DNA of 64,000 nucleotides from JASBTN01 sp965228805 (GCF_965228805.1 NZ_CBDDIE010000003.1:3782001-3846000); one strand, 5' to 3'; positions 15,220-23,518 are shown, counted from the first letter of the stretch. The notes: a model not told the origin generated them from the sequence alone. Numbers and translations: made by a program.

Positions 15220-17150
15220 TCCTCTTCATCCTCCAGACGGATCAGCGGCGCACCGGCTTCGACCTGATCCCCACCGGCGCAAAGCACCTCGGCCACCACG
15301 CCGTCGCGCGCGGCTTCCAGCGAGTGTTCCATCTTCATCGCCTCCAGGATCGCCAGGCGGTCGCCCTGTTTCACGTCCTGTCCGGCCTCAGCGAAGACGG
15401 CCTTGACCAGACCCGGCATCGGCGCCTCGATCACGCCTGCACCCGAACCGGCGCCCGCATCGCGATCCAGCGGATCGGCCACGTGGAACTCAAGCCCCGA
15501 GCCGGTGAACACGGTCACGACGTTGCCCGCCTTCGCCACACGCGGGCCGCGGTCGCCGCCAAGCTTCCACTGGCCATCAATGCGGGTGGCCTCAACGCTG
15601 TCCTCGCCCAGGGTGATCACATGGTGATCGGCGCTGTAGGTGGTGACGACCACGTCGAACTGGTCGTCACCATGGCTCAGGGTCACGAAATGGTTCAGCC
15701 CCCCCCAGAGGGTAAAGCCCGAGCCCTTCGGCTTCAGCAGGTCCAGCGCTGAGAGCGCGGCGGCACCGATATCGCTGAGCGTCGGGCCGGCTTCGGCAAT
15801 CAGCGCGTCCAGGTCGCGTTCGATCAAACCGGTGTCCACATCGCCCGCCGCGAAACCCTCATGCCGTGCCAGAGCGCCCAGGAAACCCAGGTTGGTGACA
15901 GACCCGGCCACCTCGCAATGTTCCAGCGCAGAGGTCAGCCGTTGCAGCGCCGCCGCGCGGGTCGCCGCATGGACCGTCAGCTTGGCAATCATCGGATCAT
16001 AGAAGGGGCTGATCGTGTCGCCCGAACGCACACCACTGTCAGCCCGCGCGCCTTCCGGGAACCGCAGGTGCGTGAGCGTGCCGGTCGCGGGCAGGAAGCC
16101 CTTGGGCACGTCTTCCGCATACAGCCGTGCCTCAAACGCGTGGCCGTTGATCGACAGTTCACCCTGCTGTTTCGGCAGGCCTTCACCGCTGGCAACCCGC
16201 AGCTGCCATTCGACCAGATCAACGCCGGTGATCTCTTCCGTGACCGGATGTTCCACCTGCAGTCGCGTGTTCATCTCCATGAACCAGAACCCGTCAGGGC
16301 GAAGGCCGTTCGCGCCGTCCACAATGAACTCCACCGTGCCCGCGCCCTTATATCCGATCGCCTCGGCGGCACGCACACCGGCCATGCCCATGGCCTCGCG
16401 CACCTCGGCGGTCATGCCCGGCGCAGGGGCTTCCTCGATCACCTTCTGGTGGCGGCGTTGCAGCGAACAGTCCCGTTCGAACAGATGCACCGCATGGGTG
16501 CCGTCACCAAAGACCTGCACCTCGATATGACGGGGGCTGAGGATATACTTCTCGATCAGCACATCGGCGTTGCCGAAGGCCGTCCGCGCCTCGCCCTGGG
16601 CCGAAGCCAGCGCATCGGCGAAATCAGCGGGGTCATCCACGCGGCGCATACCCTTGCCGCCGCCGCCCGCGACCGCCTTGATCAGCACCGGGTAGCCGAT
16701 CTGGTCAGCCTGATCCGCCAGGTAAGCGGCGTCCTGGTTTTCACCGTGATAACCCGGCACGACGGGCACGCCCGCCTCGACCATCAGCTTCTTGGCGGCG
16801 TCCTTCAGCCCCATGGCGCGGATCGCACTGGCCGAGGGGCCGATAAAGGTCAGGCCCGCAGCCTCGACCGCTTCGACGAAATCGGGGTTTTCCGACAGGA
16901 AGCCATAGCCGGGGTGAATGCCCTGCGCGCCCGTGGCCTTGGCGGCGGCAATGATCGCGTCGCCCCGCAGATAGCTTTCCGCAGGCTGCGGCGGGCCGAT
17001 GTGGACGGCCTCATCCGCCATCATCACATGTTTGGCGCCTGCATCCGCGTCGGAATAGACCGCCACCGTGGCGACCCCCAGCTTGCGCGCGGTTTCCATG
17101 ACCCGGCAGGCAATCTCGCCCCGGTTTGCAATCAGGATCTTGTTGAACAT
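15216..17150 (-). CDS. mccA: Methylcrotonyl-CoA carboxylase, biotin-containing alpha subunit
   Basis: Carboxylates biotin with ATP and bicarbonate for 3-methylcrotonyl-CoA carboxylation in leucine breakdown. From ATG 17150 (MFNKILIANRGEIACR) the 644 residues show the biotin carboxylase domain with the glycine-rich ATP loop (AVAGGGGKGMR), the catalytic EMNTRLQVEHPVTE region, a middle domain, and a C-terminal biotinyl domain with EAMKMEH, whose Lys is biotinylated. The frame extension to 17369 overlaps the upstream gene in another frame and is discarded. The assignment over acetyl- or propionyl-CoA carboxylase rests on neighbouring mccB, ivd and hmgL. Confidence 0.95.
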   Translation of the reverse strand: MFNKILIANRGEIACRVMETARKLGVATVAVYSDADAGAKHVMMADEAVHIGPPQPAESYLRGDAIIAAAKATGAQGIHPGYGFLSENPDFVEAVEAAGLTFIGPSASAIRAMGLKDAAKKLMVEAGVPVVPGYHGENQDAAYLADQADQIGYPVLIKAVAGGGGKGMRRVDDPADFADALASAQGEARTAFGNADVLIEKYILSPRHIEVQVFGDGTHAVHLFERDCSLQRRHQKVIEEAPAPGMTAEVREAMGMAGVRAAEAIGYKGAGTVEFIVDGANGLRPDGFWFMEMNTRLQVEHPVTEEITGVDLVEWQLRVASGEGLPKQQGELSINGHAFEARLYAEDVPKGFLPATGTLTHLRFPEGARADSGVRSGDTISPFYDPMIAKLTVHAATRAAALQRLTSALEHCEVAGSVTNLGFLGALARHEGFAAGDVDTGLIERDLDALIAEAGPTLSDIGAAALSALDLLKPKGSGFTLWGGLNHFVTLSHGDDQFDVVVTTYSADHHVITLGEDSVEATRIDGQWKLGGDRGPRVAKAGNVVTVFTGSGLEFHVADPLDRDAGAGSGAGVIEAPMPGLVKAVFAEAGQDVKQGDRLAILEAMKMEHSLEAARDGVVAEVLCAGGDQVEAGAPLIRLEDEEE

Positions 17151-17698
17151 TATTGCTGCCTTTCTTCGAACTTGCCGAATAGGTTGAGCTTGATGAGTTT
17201 GTCTGCGCTTAGTCTTTGGCACGCGCCATCGGTATCTTTCAGAGCGCAGATTTGACCACCGTTTTGATGCGCTTCGACGAAGACGCCGCCAAAGCACCCG
17301 ATAGAGAAGATCACACGCAGCTCGCCGTCCTTGAGCAGTTGGTACTGCGAATGATATTGAGCTCCGCACATCCCTCTAGGCTTGGGAATATTCAGCTCGG
17401 TTCGTAGGACTTCAAAGTGACCGGCCTCTCCCAGGTCACACGAAAACGCTGGTACGACCGCGCGTTCGTCGTCCCGGATATCTTGCATCGGAACATAGAA
17501 GCCATCACGCGTCTGAGGCCATTCTTCGTTTGCATCGACCCACACGTCGTAAATCGCCATATGCTTGGCCTCCGTGTCGCACCTCCAGGCCAGCACCGGA
17601 GACCACATGTCTGCCATGACCGGTTGCACAGCCATGGCGAGGATCAACGCGCCGATGGCCAAGCAACGGTCCCTGAGTGCAAGGAAGGACATCCCCAT
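17150..17698 (-). CDS. Exported protein of unknown function between mccB and mccA
   Basis: 182 residues from ATG 17698, which shares a base with the mccB stop (TGATG); the stop shares a base with the mccA start. A signal peptide (about residues 1-30, ending QPVMADMW) leads to a domain with about six Cys, including FSCDLGEAG, PRGMCGAQYHS, FSIGCFGG and QICALKDTDGACQ, suggesting disulfides in the periplasm. I do not recognise it. An exported protein tightly coupled between the two subunits of a cytosolic carboxylase is unusual. Base composition looks slightly less GC-rich than mccA and mccB. Confidence 0.75.
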   Translation of the reverse strand: MGMSFLALRDRCLAIGALILAMAVQPVMADMWSPVLAWRCDTEAKHMAIYDVWVDANEEWPQTRDGFYVPMQDIRDDERAVVPAFSCDLGEAGHFEVLRTELNIPKPRGMCGAQYHSQYQLLKDGELRVIFSIGCFGGVFVEAHQNGGQICALKDTDGACQRLSADKLIKLNLFGKFEERQQ

Positions 17699-19302
17699 CA
17701 CATCCGGAACACGCCGAACTTGGTCGGCTCGATCGGAGCGTTCAGCGCTGCCGACAGCGACAGGAACAGCACGTCGCGGGTTTTGCGCGGGTCGATCACG
17801 CCGTCATCCCACAGGCGGGCAGAGGCATAGAGCGGGTGGCTTTGTTCCTCGAACATGTCGATGGTGGGCTGTTTGAAGGCGGCTTCCTCTTCCGCCGACC
17901 AAGTGCCGCCCTTGCGTTCGATCCCGTCGCGTTTGACGGTCGCCAGAACGCCTGCGGCCTGTTCGCCGCCCATCACGGAAATCCGCGAGTTGGGCCAGGA
18001 CCACATGAAACGCGGCTGATAGGCGCGGCCCGCCATGCCGTAGTTGCCGGCACCGTAGGATCCGCCGACGACCATGGTCACTTTCGGCACATTGGTGGTC
18101 GCCACAGCCGTCACCATCTTGGCTCCGTGACGGGCGATGCCCTCGTTTTCATATTTGCGCCCGACCATGAAGCCCGTGATATTCTGCAGGAAAATCAGCG
18201 GGATATTTCGCTGGCTGCACAGCTCGACGAAATGCGCACCCTTCTGCGCGGCTTCCGAGAAGATCACGCCGTTGTTGGCGATGATCCCCACCGGGCAGCC
18301 CTTCAGATGGGCGAACCCGGTGACCATGGTTTCGCCAAAGCGCGGTTTGAACTCGTCGAACCGCGAGCCATCCACCACGCGCATGATCACCTCGCGGATA
18401 TCGTAGGGCGTGCGCAGGTCGGCGGGCACCACGCCCAGCAGTTCCTCGGCGTCATATAGCGGCTCTTCGGGTTCCTGCCATTTCACGGTGAAGGGTTTTT
18501 CGCGGTTCAGGCTTTCCACCGCGCGACGGGCCAGCGCCAGGGCGTGGGCGTCATCCTCGGCCAAATAGTCCGCTACACCGGACAAGCGCGTATGCACGTC
18601 GCCGCCGCCCAGGTCCTCGGCCGAGACGACCTCGCCGGTCGCGGCCTTCACCAGCGGAGGGCCCGCGAGGAAGATCGTTCCCTGCTCTTTCACGATGATG
18701 GTCACGTCCGACATGGCGGGCACATAGGCCCCACCGGCGGTGCAGGACCCCATTACGACGGCAATCTGCGGAATGCCCTTCGCCGACATCCGCGCCTGAT
18801 TGTAAAAGATGCGCCCGAAATGGTCGCGATCCGGGAAGACCTCATCCTGGTTGGGCAGGTTCGCCCCGCCACTGTCGACCAGGTAGATGCAGGGAAGGTT
18901 GTTCTCCTCGGCAATCTCCTGCGCGCGCAGGTGTTTCTTGACGGTCATCGGGTAGTAGGTGCCGCCTTTGACCGTGGCGTCGTTGCAGACCACCATGACC
19001 TCTTGGCCCTTCACCTGACCGATGCCCGCGATCACACCCGCGCAGGGCGCGGCATCACCGTACATGCCGTGGGCGGCGGTGGCGCCAACCTCCAGGAACG
19101 GGCTACCCGGGTCCAGTAGGTTCGCGACCCGGTCGCGGGGCAGCATCTTGCCTCGGCTGAGGTGCCGGTCACGGGATCGTTCGCCCCCGCCCGCTGCGGC
19201 CTTGGCCGCCGCCTCACGAATGGTTTCCAGAGCTTCCAGATGCCCCTCGCGGTTTGCCTTCCAGGCGTCCGAGCCGGGCATGGCTTGGGATTTTAGTTTC
19301 AT
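17698..19302 (-). CDS. mccB: Methylcrotonyl-CoA carboxylase, carboxyltransferase beta subunit
   Basis: Transfers the carboxyl group from biotin to 3-methylcrotonyl-CoA. The 534 residues form a two-part crotonase-like carboxyltransferase. Typical stretches include the N-terminal RDRVANLLDPGSPFLEVG, the CoA-binding GGTYYPMTVKKHLRAQEIA, SGGANLPNQDEVFPDRDHFGRIF and the C-terminal AYQPRFMWSWPNSRISVMGGEQAA. This last segment is characteristic of methylcrotonyl- rather than acetyl-CoA carboxylases. It is the first gene of the leftward leucine operon, and its start lies 12 bases from the divergent hicAB promoter. Confidence 0.95.
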   Translation of the reverse strand: MKLKSQAMPGSDAWKANREGHLEALETIREAAAKAAAGGGERSRDRHLSRGKMLPRDRVANLLDPGSPFLEVGATAAHGMYGDAAPCAGVIAGIGQVKGQEVMVVCNDATVKGGTYYPMTVKKHLRAQEIAEENNLPCIYLVDSGGANLPNQDEVFPDRDHFGRIFYNQARMSAKGIPQIAVVMGSCTAGGAYVPAMSDVTIIVKEQGTIFLAGPPLVKAATGEVVSAEDLGGGDVHTRLSGVADYLAEDDAHALALARRAVESLNREKPFTVKWQEPEEPLYDAEELLGVVPADLRTPYDIREVIMRVVDGSRFDEFKPRFGETMVTGFAHLKGCPVGIIANNGVIFSEAAQKGAHFVELCSQRNIPLIFLQNITGFMVGRKYENEGIARHGAKMVTAVATTNVPKVTMVVGGSYGAGNYGMAGRAYQPRFMWSWPNSRISVMGGEQAAGVLATVKRDGIERKGGTWSAEEEAAFKQPTIDMFEEQSHPLYASARLWDDGVIDPRKTRDVLFLSLSAALNAPIEPTKFGVFRM

Positions 19303-19313
19303 AGCGCCACCTC

Positions 19314-19342
19314 TTGACGATATCGTTTTTTGATACTATAAA
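19314..19342 (+). promoter_or_regulatory. Sigma-70-type promoter of hicAB
   Basis: TTGACG (19314-19319), a 17-base spacer and TATAAA (19337-19342) make an excellent housekeeping promoter in an AT-rich patch, reading towards hicA. Between the boxes is a small inverted repeat TATC...GATA, a possible autoregulatory operator for HicB. It begins 12 bases from the mccB start, so occupancy could affect mccB. Confidence 0.7.
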
Positions 19343-19455
19343 TCTTCCAGTCGCAGGTGCGAGTGGAGCAGTCCCTGCGAAGCCAGAAGTAGAAGAAGTA
19401 GATCAAGGAGAAGAACACATGCCCACGCTTAGACTGGACGGAAAAGGACACCTTG

Positions 19456-19713
19456 ATGGTTTCTTCAAAGCAAGCCCGCACTCTTGCGGCAATCTTCGCC
19501 ACTCCTGTTCGTGCGGATATCCGCTGGACGGACGTTGAAAACCTCTTTCTCGCGCTAGGCGCGGAAATCAAACAGGGATCGGGCTCCAGAGTCCGCGTCT
19601 CACTGAACGGGCGGCGTATGGTCTTCCATGAGCCCCACCCACAACCCACCATTGTCAAGGACGCGGTGCGATCCGTGCGTCGCTTTTTGACAGAAGCAGG
19701 AATAAGTCCATGA
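19456..19713 (+). CDS. hicA: HicA-type toxin
   Basis: 85 residues from ATG 19456 (a TTG directly before it is an alternative). The sequence runs VSSKQARTLAAIFATP, WTDVENLFLALGAEIKQGSGSRVRVSLNG, FHEPHP and DAVRSVRRFL. This is the HicA double-stranded-RNA-binding-type fold, with the conserved G-S-G-S-R-V and the His in FHEPHP that acts in RNA cleavage in the family. It overlaps hicB by ATGA, the usual order (toxin first). A 39-residue frame with a strong AAGGAG site (ATG 19419) overlaps its start out of frame and may be a leader. Confidence 0.9.
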   Translation: MVSSKQARTLAAIFATPVRADIRWTDVENLFLALGAEIKQGSGSRVRVSLNGRRMVFHEPHPQPTIVKDAVRSVRRFLTEAGISP

Positions 19714-20072
19714 AACCCTATAAGGGATACAACGCGACGGTTTCTTTCGACGAAGATGCCCTGCTCTTCCATGGTGAAGTTCTGGGTATTCGCGACGTGA
19801 TTACCTTTCAGGCGCGCACCGCCGAAGAACTGCCAAAGGCATTCCACGAAAGTGTTGACGACTACCTGGACTGGTGTGCTGAGGATGGTGAGGAGCCGGA
19901 AAAGCCCTACTCCGGCAAACTGGCGTTCCGAACCACGCCCGAGCATCACCGTCTGATTTCCGACGCAGCGGCCGCCAGCGCAAGCTCCATCAACCAATGG
20001 ATGGACACCACTCTGGCCAAAGCCGCTCGCGAAATCCTTGAAAGCGGGACACGGCGTATTCGGGACGCCTGA
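19710..20072 (+). CDS. hicB: HicB-type antitoxin
   Basis: 120 residues starting in the hicA stop (ATGA). The N-terminal half (YKGYNATVSFDEDALLFHGEVLGIRDVITFQARTAEEL) is the partial RNase-H-like HicB fold that neutralises HicA. The C-terminal half (about 75-115: RTTPEHHRLISDAAAASASSINQWM) reads as a ribbon-helix-helix/HicB_lk_antitox DNA-binding end, so it probably represses the promoter at 19314. The pair interrupts the leucine-catabolism cluster between mccB and ivd, suggesting horizontal arrival. The coordinates exclude an antisense frame across the same region, which I regard as spurious. Confidence 0.9.
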   Translation: MKPYKGYNATVSFDEDALLFHGEVLGIRDVITFQARTAEELPKAFHESVDDYLDWCAEDGEEPEKPYSGKLAFRTTPEHHRLISDAAAASASSINQWMDTTLAKAAREILESGTRRIRDA

Positions 20073-20242
20073 GACCACCCCGTCGCGCTTTGCGAGTTCC
20101 CCTCGGGCAGTTAGCCTTAGGCGGCCCCTCAATATATTTGCGCCTCTATATGCGAAAATCACAATTCTGGTATGCATCAGTGGAATACCCCTGTTTTCAT
20201 TGGGCTTTCGCACCAACAGGCCGTTACCAAACTGTTACCAAT

Positions 20243-20256
20243 TTGATCTGGATCAG
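20243..20256 (+). promoter_or_regulatory. FNR/FnrL-type binding site upstream of ompW
   Basis: TTGATCTGGATCAG fits the FNR consensus TTGAT-N4-ATCAA in nine of ten fixed positions. It lies 59 bases ahead of the ompW ATG. ompW is a known FNR-controlled gene in enterobacteria, and rhodobacteria use FnrL with the same consensus. Oxygen-responsive control is the inference. Confidence 0.6.
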
Positions 20257-20260
20257 AGAA

Positions 20261-20282
20261 CGTCGTTGCACCTGCAACGACG
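20261..20282 (+). promoter_or_regulatory. Perfect 10-bp inverted repeat in the ompW leader
   Basis: CGTCGTTGCA-CC-TGCAACGACG occupies 20261-20282, four bases after the FNR-like box and 32 before the ompW start. The arms are perfect. It may be a second operator, or, if transcribed, a leader hairpin that protects the mRNA or is targeted by a small RNA. Confidence 0.5.
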
Positions 20283-20314
20283 CTTTCCCCACAAAACTTA
20301 GAATAGGGAAAGAT

Positions 20315-20917
20315 ATGAAACACCTGTCCGCCAAGCTCGCGATGTCCGTCGCCTTTGTCGCCCTCGCAGGCCCCGTGGCTGCGCAATCCGCCGGGGATTT
20401 CACCATCGGCCTGGGCTTTGCCAGCGTGGCCCCGAAATCCGACAACGGCACGGTCAATGCAGCCGAGGCCACGATCAGCGAGAACACCCAGCTGTCGCTG
20501 ACCGCCGAGTACTTCATCCGTGACAACCTGGGCATCGAGATCCTGGCGGCCACGCCGTTCTCGCACAACATTTACCTGGATGGTGTTGCCTCGGCCACGA
20601 CCAAGCACCTGCCGCCCACCGTGTCGCTGAAGTACCACTTCCCGACCGGTGGCGCGCTGACCCCATTTGTCGGCCTGGGCGTGAACTACACCGTGTTCTT
20701 CGAGGATGACATCGCCGGGGGCGATCTGCGCCTCAAGAACAGCTGGGGCCTGGCCGCAGCTGCGGGCGTCGATTACCAGATCAGCGACACCGGCGCGATG
20801 CGCCTTGAGGTGCGCTACATGGACATCGACAGCGAGGTCTTCCTGGACGGCGCCTCCATCGGCACCGCCCATATCGATCCGTTCGTGTTCAACGTGGGTT
20901 ACGTTCACCGCTTCTGA
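20315..20917 (+). CDS. ompW: OmpW family outer membrane protein
   Basis: 200 residues from ATG 20315 with GGGAAAG upstream. A signal peptide (MKHLSAKLAMSVAFVALAGPVAAQ) leads to an eight-stranded beta-barrel pattern. OmpW landmarks are FTIGLGFASVAPKSDNGTVN at the mature N-terminus, LTAEYFIRDNLGIEILAATPFSH in the middle and a terminal VGYVHRF ending in aromatic Phe, the outer-membrane sorting signal. OmpW proteins form narrow hydrophobic channels linked to uptake of small hydrophobic compounds and anaerobic stress. A strong terminator follows. Frame extension to 20090 runs through the promoter and is rejected. Confidence 0.93.
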   Translation: MKHLSAKLAMSVAFVALAGPVAAQSAGDFTIGLGFASVAPKSDNGTVNAAEATISENTQLSLTAEYFIRDNLGIEILAATPFSHNIYLDGVASATTKHLPPTVSLKYHFPTGGALTPFVGLGVNYTVFFEDDIAGGDLRLKNSWGLAAAAGVDYQISDTGAMRLEVRYMDIDSEVFLDGASIGTAHIDPFVFNVGYVHRF

Positions 20918-20958
20918 TCCTTGCAAACTGCGGGAGGGCCTGGCCTCCCCGTTTGTTG

Positions 20959-20990
20959 CCCGCGCGATCCCCTCGGTCGCGCGGGTTTTT
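20959..20990 (+). terminator. Rho-independent terminator of ompW
   Basis: CCCGCGCGA/TCGCGCGGG forms a perfect 9-bp stem (20959-20967 with 20977-20985) and a 9-base loop, followed by TTTTT. It lies 42 bases after the ompW stop and directly before the end of the convergent ivd gene. Confidence 0.9.
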
Positions 20991-20991
20991 C

Positions 20992-22155
20992 TTACTTCAT
21001 CGCCGACATCAGCTCGCGGCCGATCAGCATGCGACGGATTTCCGAGGTGCCCGCGCCGATCTCCATCAGCTTGGCGTCGCGGAAGATGCGGCTGACGGGG
21101 CTTTCGTTCATGAAACCCATGCCGCCCATCGCCTGCACCGCCTGGTGGGCGACTTTCATCGCCTCCTCGGAGGCATAGAGCACACAGGCTGCCGCGTCCT
21201 GGCGGGTGACCTCGCCACGATCACAGGCCTTGGCGACCTCATAGACATAAGCGCGGGCCGAGTTCATCGCGGTATACATGTCGGCGATCTTCGCCTGCAT
21301 CAGCTGGAAATCCCCGATCGGTTTGCCGAACTGCTTGCGCTGCGCCATGTAGGGCATGATCTCGTCCAGGCAGGCGGCCATGATGCCGGTGCCGATGCCC
21401 GAGAGCACCACACGTTCGTAATCTAGACCGGACATCAGCACGGCGACGCCTTTGCCTTCCTCGCCCAGCACATTTTCAAACGGCACCTCGACATCTTCGA
21501 AGATCAGCTCGGCGGTGTTGGATCCACGCATGCCCAGCTTGTCGAAATGCGGGCTGGTCGAAAAACCAACCATGTCCTTTTCGATGATGAAGGTGGTGAT
21601 GCCCTTGGGACCCGCGTCGGGGTCGGTCTTCGCGTAAACCACCAGCACATCGGCGTCCGGGCCGTTGGTGATCCAGAACTTGGTGCCGTTCAGCACATAG
21701 TATCCGTTGCGCTTTTCCGCCTTCAGCTTCATCGACACGACGTCCGAGCCCGCGCCCGCCTCGGACATGGCCAGGGCACCGACCTTTTCGCCCGAACACA
21801 GGCCCGGCAGGTATTTGGCGGCCTGCTCCGGGGTGGCGTTGCGGCGGATCTGGTTCACGCAGAGGTTCGAATGCGCGCCGTAGGAGAGCGAGACCGAGGC
21901 CGAGGCGCGGGCGATTTCTTCCACGGCCACCACATGGGCCAGGTAGGACATGTCCGACCCGCCATATTCCTCGGGTGTGGTCACGCCCAAAAGGCCCAGA
22001 TCACCGAACTCCTTCCACAGCTCGTTGGGGAATTCGTTCTGCGCGTCCACCTCGGCCGCAATAGGCTTGATGCGATCCTGGGCAAAACGATGCACCATCT
22101 CGCGCAGCGCGTTGACGTCTTCACCAAGGTCGAAATTCATCGTGTGATTGAACAT
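20992..22155 (-). CDS. ivd: Isovaleryl-CoA dehydrogenase
   Basis: FAD-dependent acyl-CoA dehydrogenase that oxidises isovaleryl-CoA to 3-methylcrotonyl-CoA, the first committed CoA step of leucine breakdown. The start at ATG 22155 has GAGGAGAGG upstream and gives 387 residues. The FAD-site LAMSEAGAGSDVVSMK and YVLNGTKFWITNG segments are present. So is GLDYERVVLSGIGTGIM near residue 240-260, where the catalytic Glu of isovaleryl-type enzymes sits, and the C-terminal IGAGTSEIRRMLIGREL. It would feed MccA/MccB encoded to the left, though hicAB and ompW now separate them. Confidence 0.95.
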   Translation of the reverse strand: MFNHTMNFDLGEDVNALREMVHRFAQDRIKPIAAEVDAQNEFPNELWKEFGDLGLLGVTTPEEYGGSDMSYLAHVVAVEEIARASASVSLSYGAHSNLCVNQIRRNATPEQAAKYLPGLCSGEKVGALAMSEAGAGSDVVSMKLKAEKRNGYYVLNGTKFWITNGPDADVLVVYAKTDPDAGPKGITTFIIEKDMVGFSTSPHFDKLGMRGSNTAELIFEDVEVPFENVLGEEGKGVAVLMSGLDYERVVLSGIGTGIMAACLDEIMPYMAQRKQFGKPIGDFQLMQAKIADMYTAMNSARAYVYEVAKACDRGEVTRQDAAACVLYASEEAMKVAHQAVQAMGGMGFMNESPVSRIFRDAKLMEIGAGTSEIRRMLIGRELMSAMK

Positions 22156-22209
22156 GGGGCCTCTCCTCTGGGCGGTATTTCTAGCTGCCGAGGGCATGAT
22201 CGGCATTAT

Positions 22210-22223
22210 TGAACGCTTGTTCA
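22210..22223 (-). promoter_or_regulatory. Inverted repeat TGAAC-N4-GTTCA upstream of ivd
   Basis: TGAACGCTTGTTCA has perfect 5-bp arms and lies 55 bases ahead of the ivd start. This form is typical of TetR-family operators. TetR-type regulators are among those known for proteobacterial branched-chain acid genes, but no regulator gene lies in this window, so the protein is unknown. Confidence 0.5.
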
Positions 22224-22324
22224 GTTCGTAAGGCACAGGCACGATTCGGGTCAATAAGGACGCCACGTCGCGAGATTTCGCCGAAGTGGAAGTTCCGCCC
22301 AGCGGCACCGCCGGGCAGCAGGTT

Positions 22325-23518
22325 TCAACCGCCCTGAAACACTGTACCGACCTCGGCCCGGATGATCCGCGCGATCAGGGCGCAGTCGTCAAGCGAGAAG
22401 GTCAAGGGCAGGCGCAGGTCCAGGATGCCTTTCAGAACCCGGTCACTGGCGGGCATGGGTTCGGACGGCGCATAGCGCCAGCTGTCATAGCGCGAGGTGA
22501 ACCCGTTGGGCTCGGCACCGCCGAACCATTTCAGCTCGACGCCCCTGTCCGCACAACGGCGCACCACATCGTTCACCGCCGCGGCGCTCCAATCCAGAAG
22601 CAGGAACTGGAAGGAGGACATGACATAGTCCTCCGCTTGAGGCCGTTCGATCACGGTCAGGCCGGGTATGTCACGCAGCCCCTCCTCGACCACGCGGTAG
22701 CGCGCATTCCAGGCGTCGCACTGCTCCCACAGTTTCGCCAACTGCGGGCGCAGCACGGCGGCACGCAGATTGTCCATGCGGCCCGAGATATTGGGGGTCA
22801 CGTATTTGACCTGTTCGAACACTTCCGGCTCCGGCGCGGCCAGGTGACGTTCATAGAGCATGTAGCTGCCCGACAGCATCACCGCGCGGGCCATCAGCTC
22901 CGGGTCATCCGAAATCAGCAGCCCGCCCTCACCGGAATTCGCGTGCTTGTAGGTCTGGGTCGAGTAGGCCGCCATGACCCCATGACGCCCGGACAGAACC
23001 CCGTTCCAGCGCGCGCCCATCGTGTGGGCACAATCCTCAATCACCTTGACCCCGGCCCCGTCACAGAGCGCCATCAGCGCCTCCATGTCACAGATATGCC
23101 CGCGCATATGCGACAGGAGCAGCACATCGGCCTGATCCAGTTTCGCGGCCAGATCATCCAGGTCGATCACCAGCGCCTCGGTCACGCCAACGAACACCGG
23201 CACCGCACCAACCGAGGCAATCGCCCCCGGCACCGGCGCCAGGGTAAAGGCATTTGTCAGCACCTTGTCGCCCGGCCCCACCCCGACCGCGCGCAGAGCG
23301 GTGGCAATGGCGTAACCGCCCGAGGCCACCGCCAGCGCGTAATTCGAGCCCATCAGGGCCGCAAATTCCTGTTCAAGCAGCGCGGCCTCGGACAGCTCGT
23401 CGCCCAGCGTATTGTACCGGTGCAGCCGCCCGCCCTGCATGACACGGAGGGCCGCTTCGATCCCCTCGTCCGGGATCGGCTCCTGCTGGGTGAAAGACCC
23501 TGTGAATCGCTCAGTCAT
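22325..23518 (-). CDS. DegT/DnrJ/EryC1/StrS family aminotransferase
   Basis: 397 residues from ATG 23518. PLP-dependent fold: SGGYAIATALRAVGVGPGDKVLTNAFTLAPVPGAI near residue 80-110 and IEDCAHTMGARWNG near 165. The lysine segment STQTYKHANSGEGGLLISDD near 190-210 is the Schiff-base site. Such enzymes transfer amino groups to keto-sugars or act as dehydratases in surface-polysaccharide or secondary metabolism. No sugar genes flank it here, so the substrate is unknown. The ribosome site is weak. A 170-base spacer separates it from ivd; a hairpin near 22300-22318 may end its transcript. Confidence 0.88.
   Translation of the reverse strand: MTERFTGSFTQQEPIPDEGIEAALRVMQGGRLHRYNTLGDELSEAALLEQEFAALMGSNYALAVASGGYAIATALRAVGVGPGDKVLTNAFTLAPVPGAIASVGAVPVFVGVTEALVIDLDDLAAKLDQADVLLLSHMRGHICDMEALMALCDGAGVKVIEDCAHTMGARWNGVLSGRHGVMAAYSTQTYKHANSGEGGLLISDDPELMARAVMLSGSYMLYERHLAAPEPEVFEQVKYVTPNISGRMDNLRAAVLRPQLAKLWEQCDAWNARYRVVEEGLRDIPGLTVIERPQAEDYVMSSFQFLLLDWSAAAVNDVVRRCADRGVELKWFGGAEPNGFTSRYDSWRYAPSEPMPASDRVLKGILDLRLPLTFSLDDCALIARIIRAEVGTVFQGG

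Noticed and set aside
19299..20216. 305-residue minus-strand frame across hicA and hicB
   Set aside because: hicAB on the plus strand have recognisable motifs, overlap and a promoter; the antisense frame has none.
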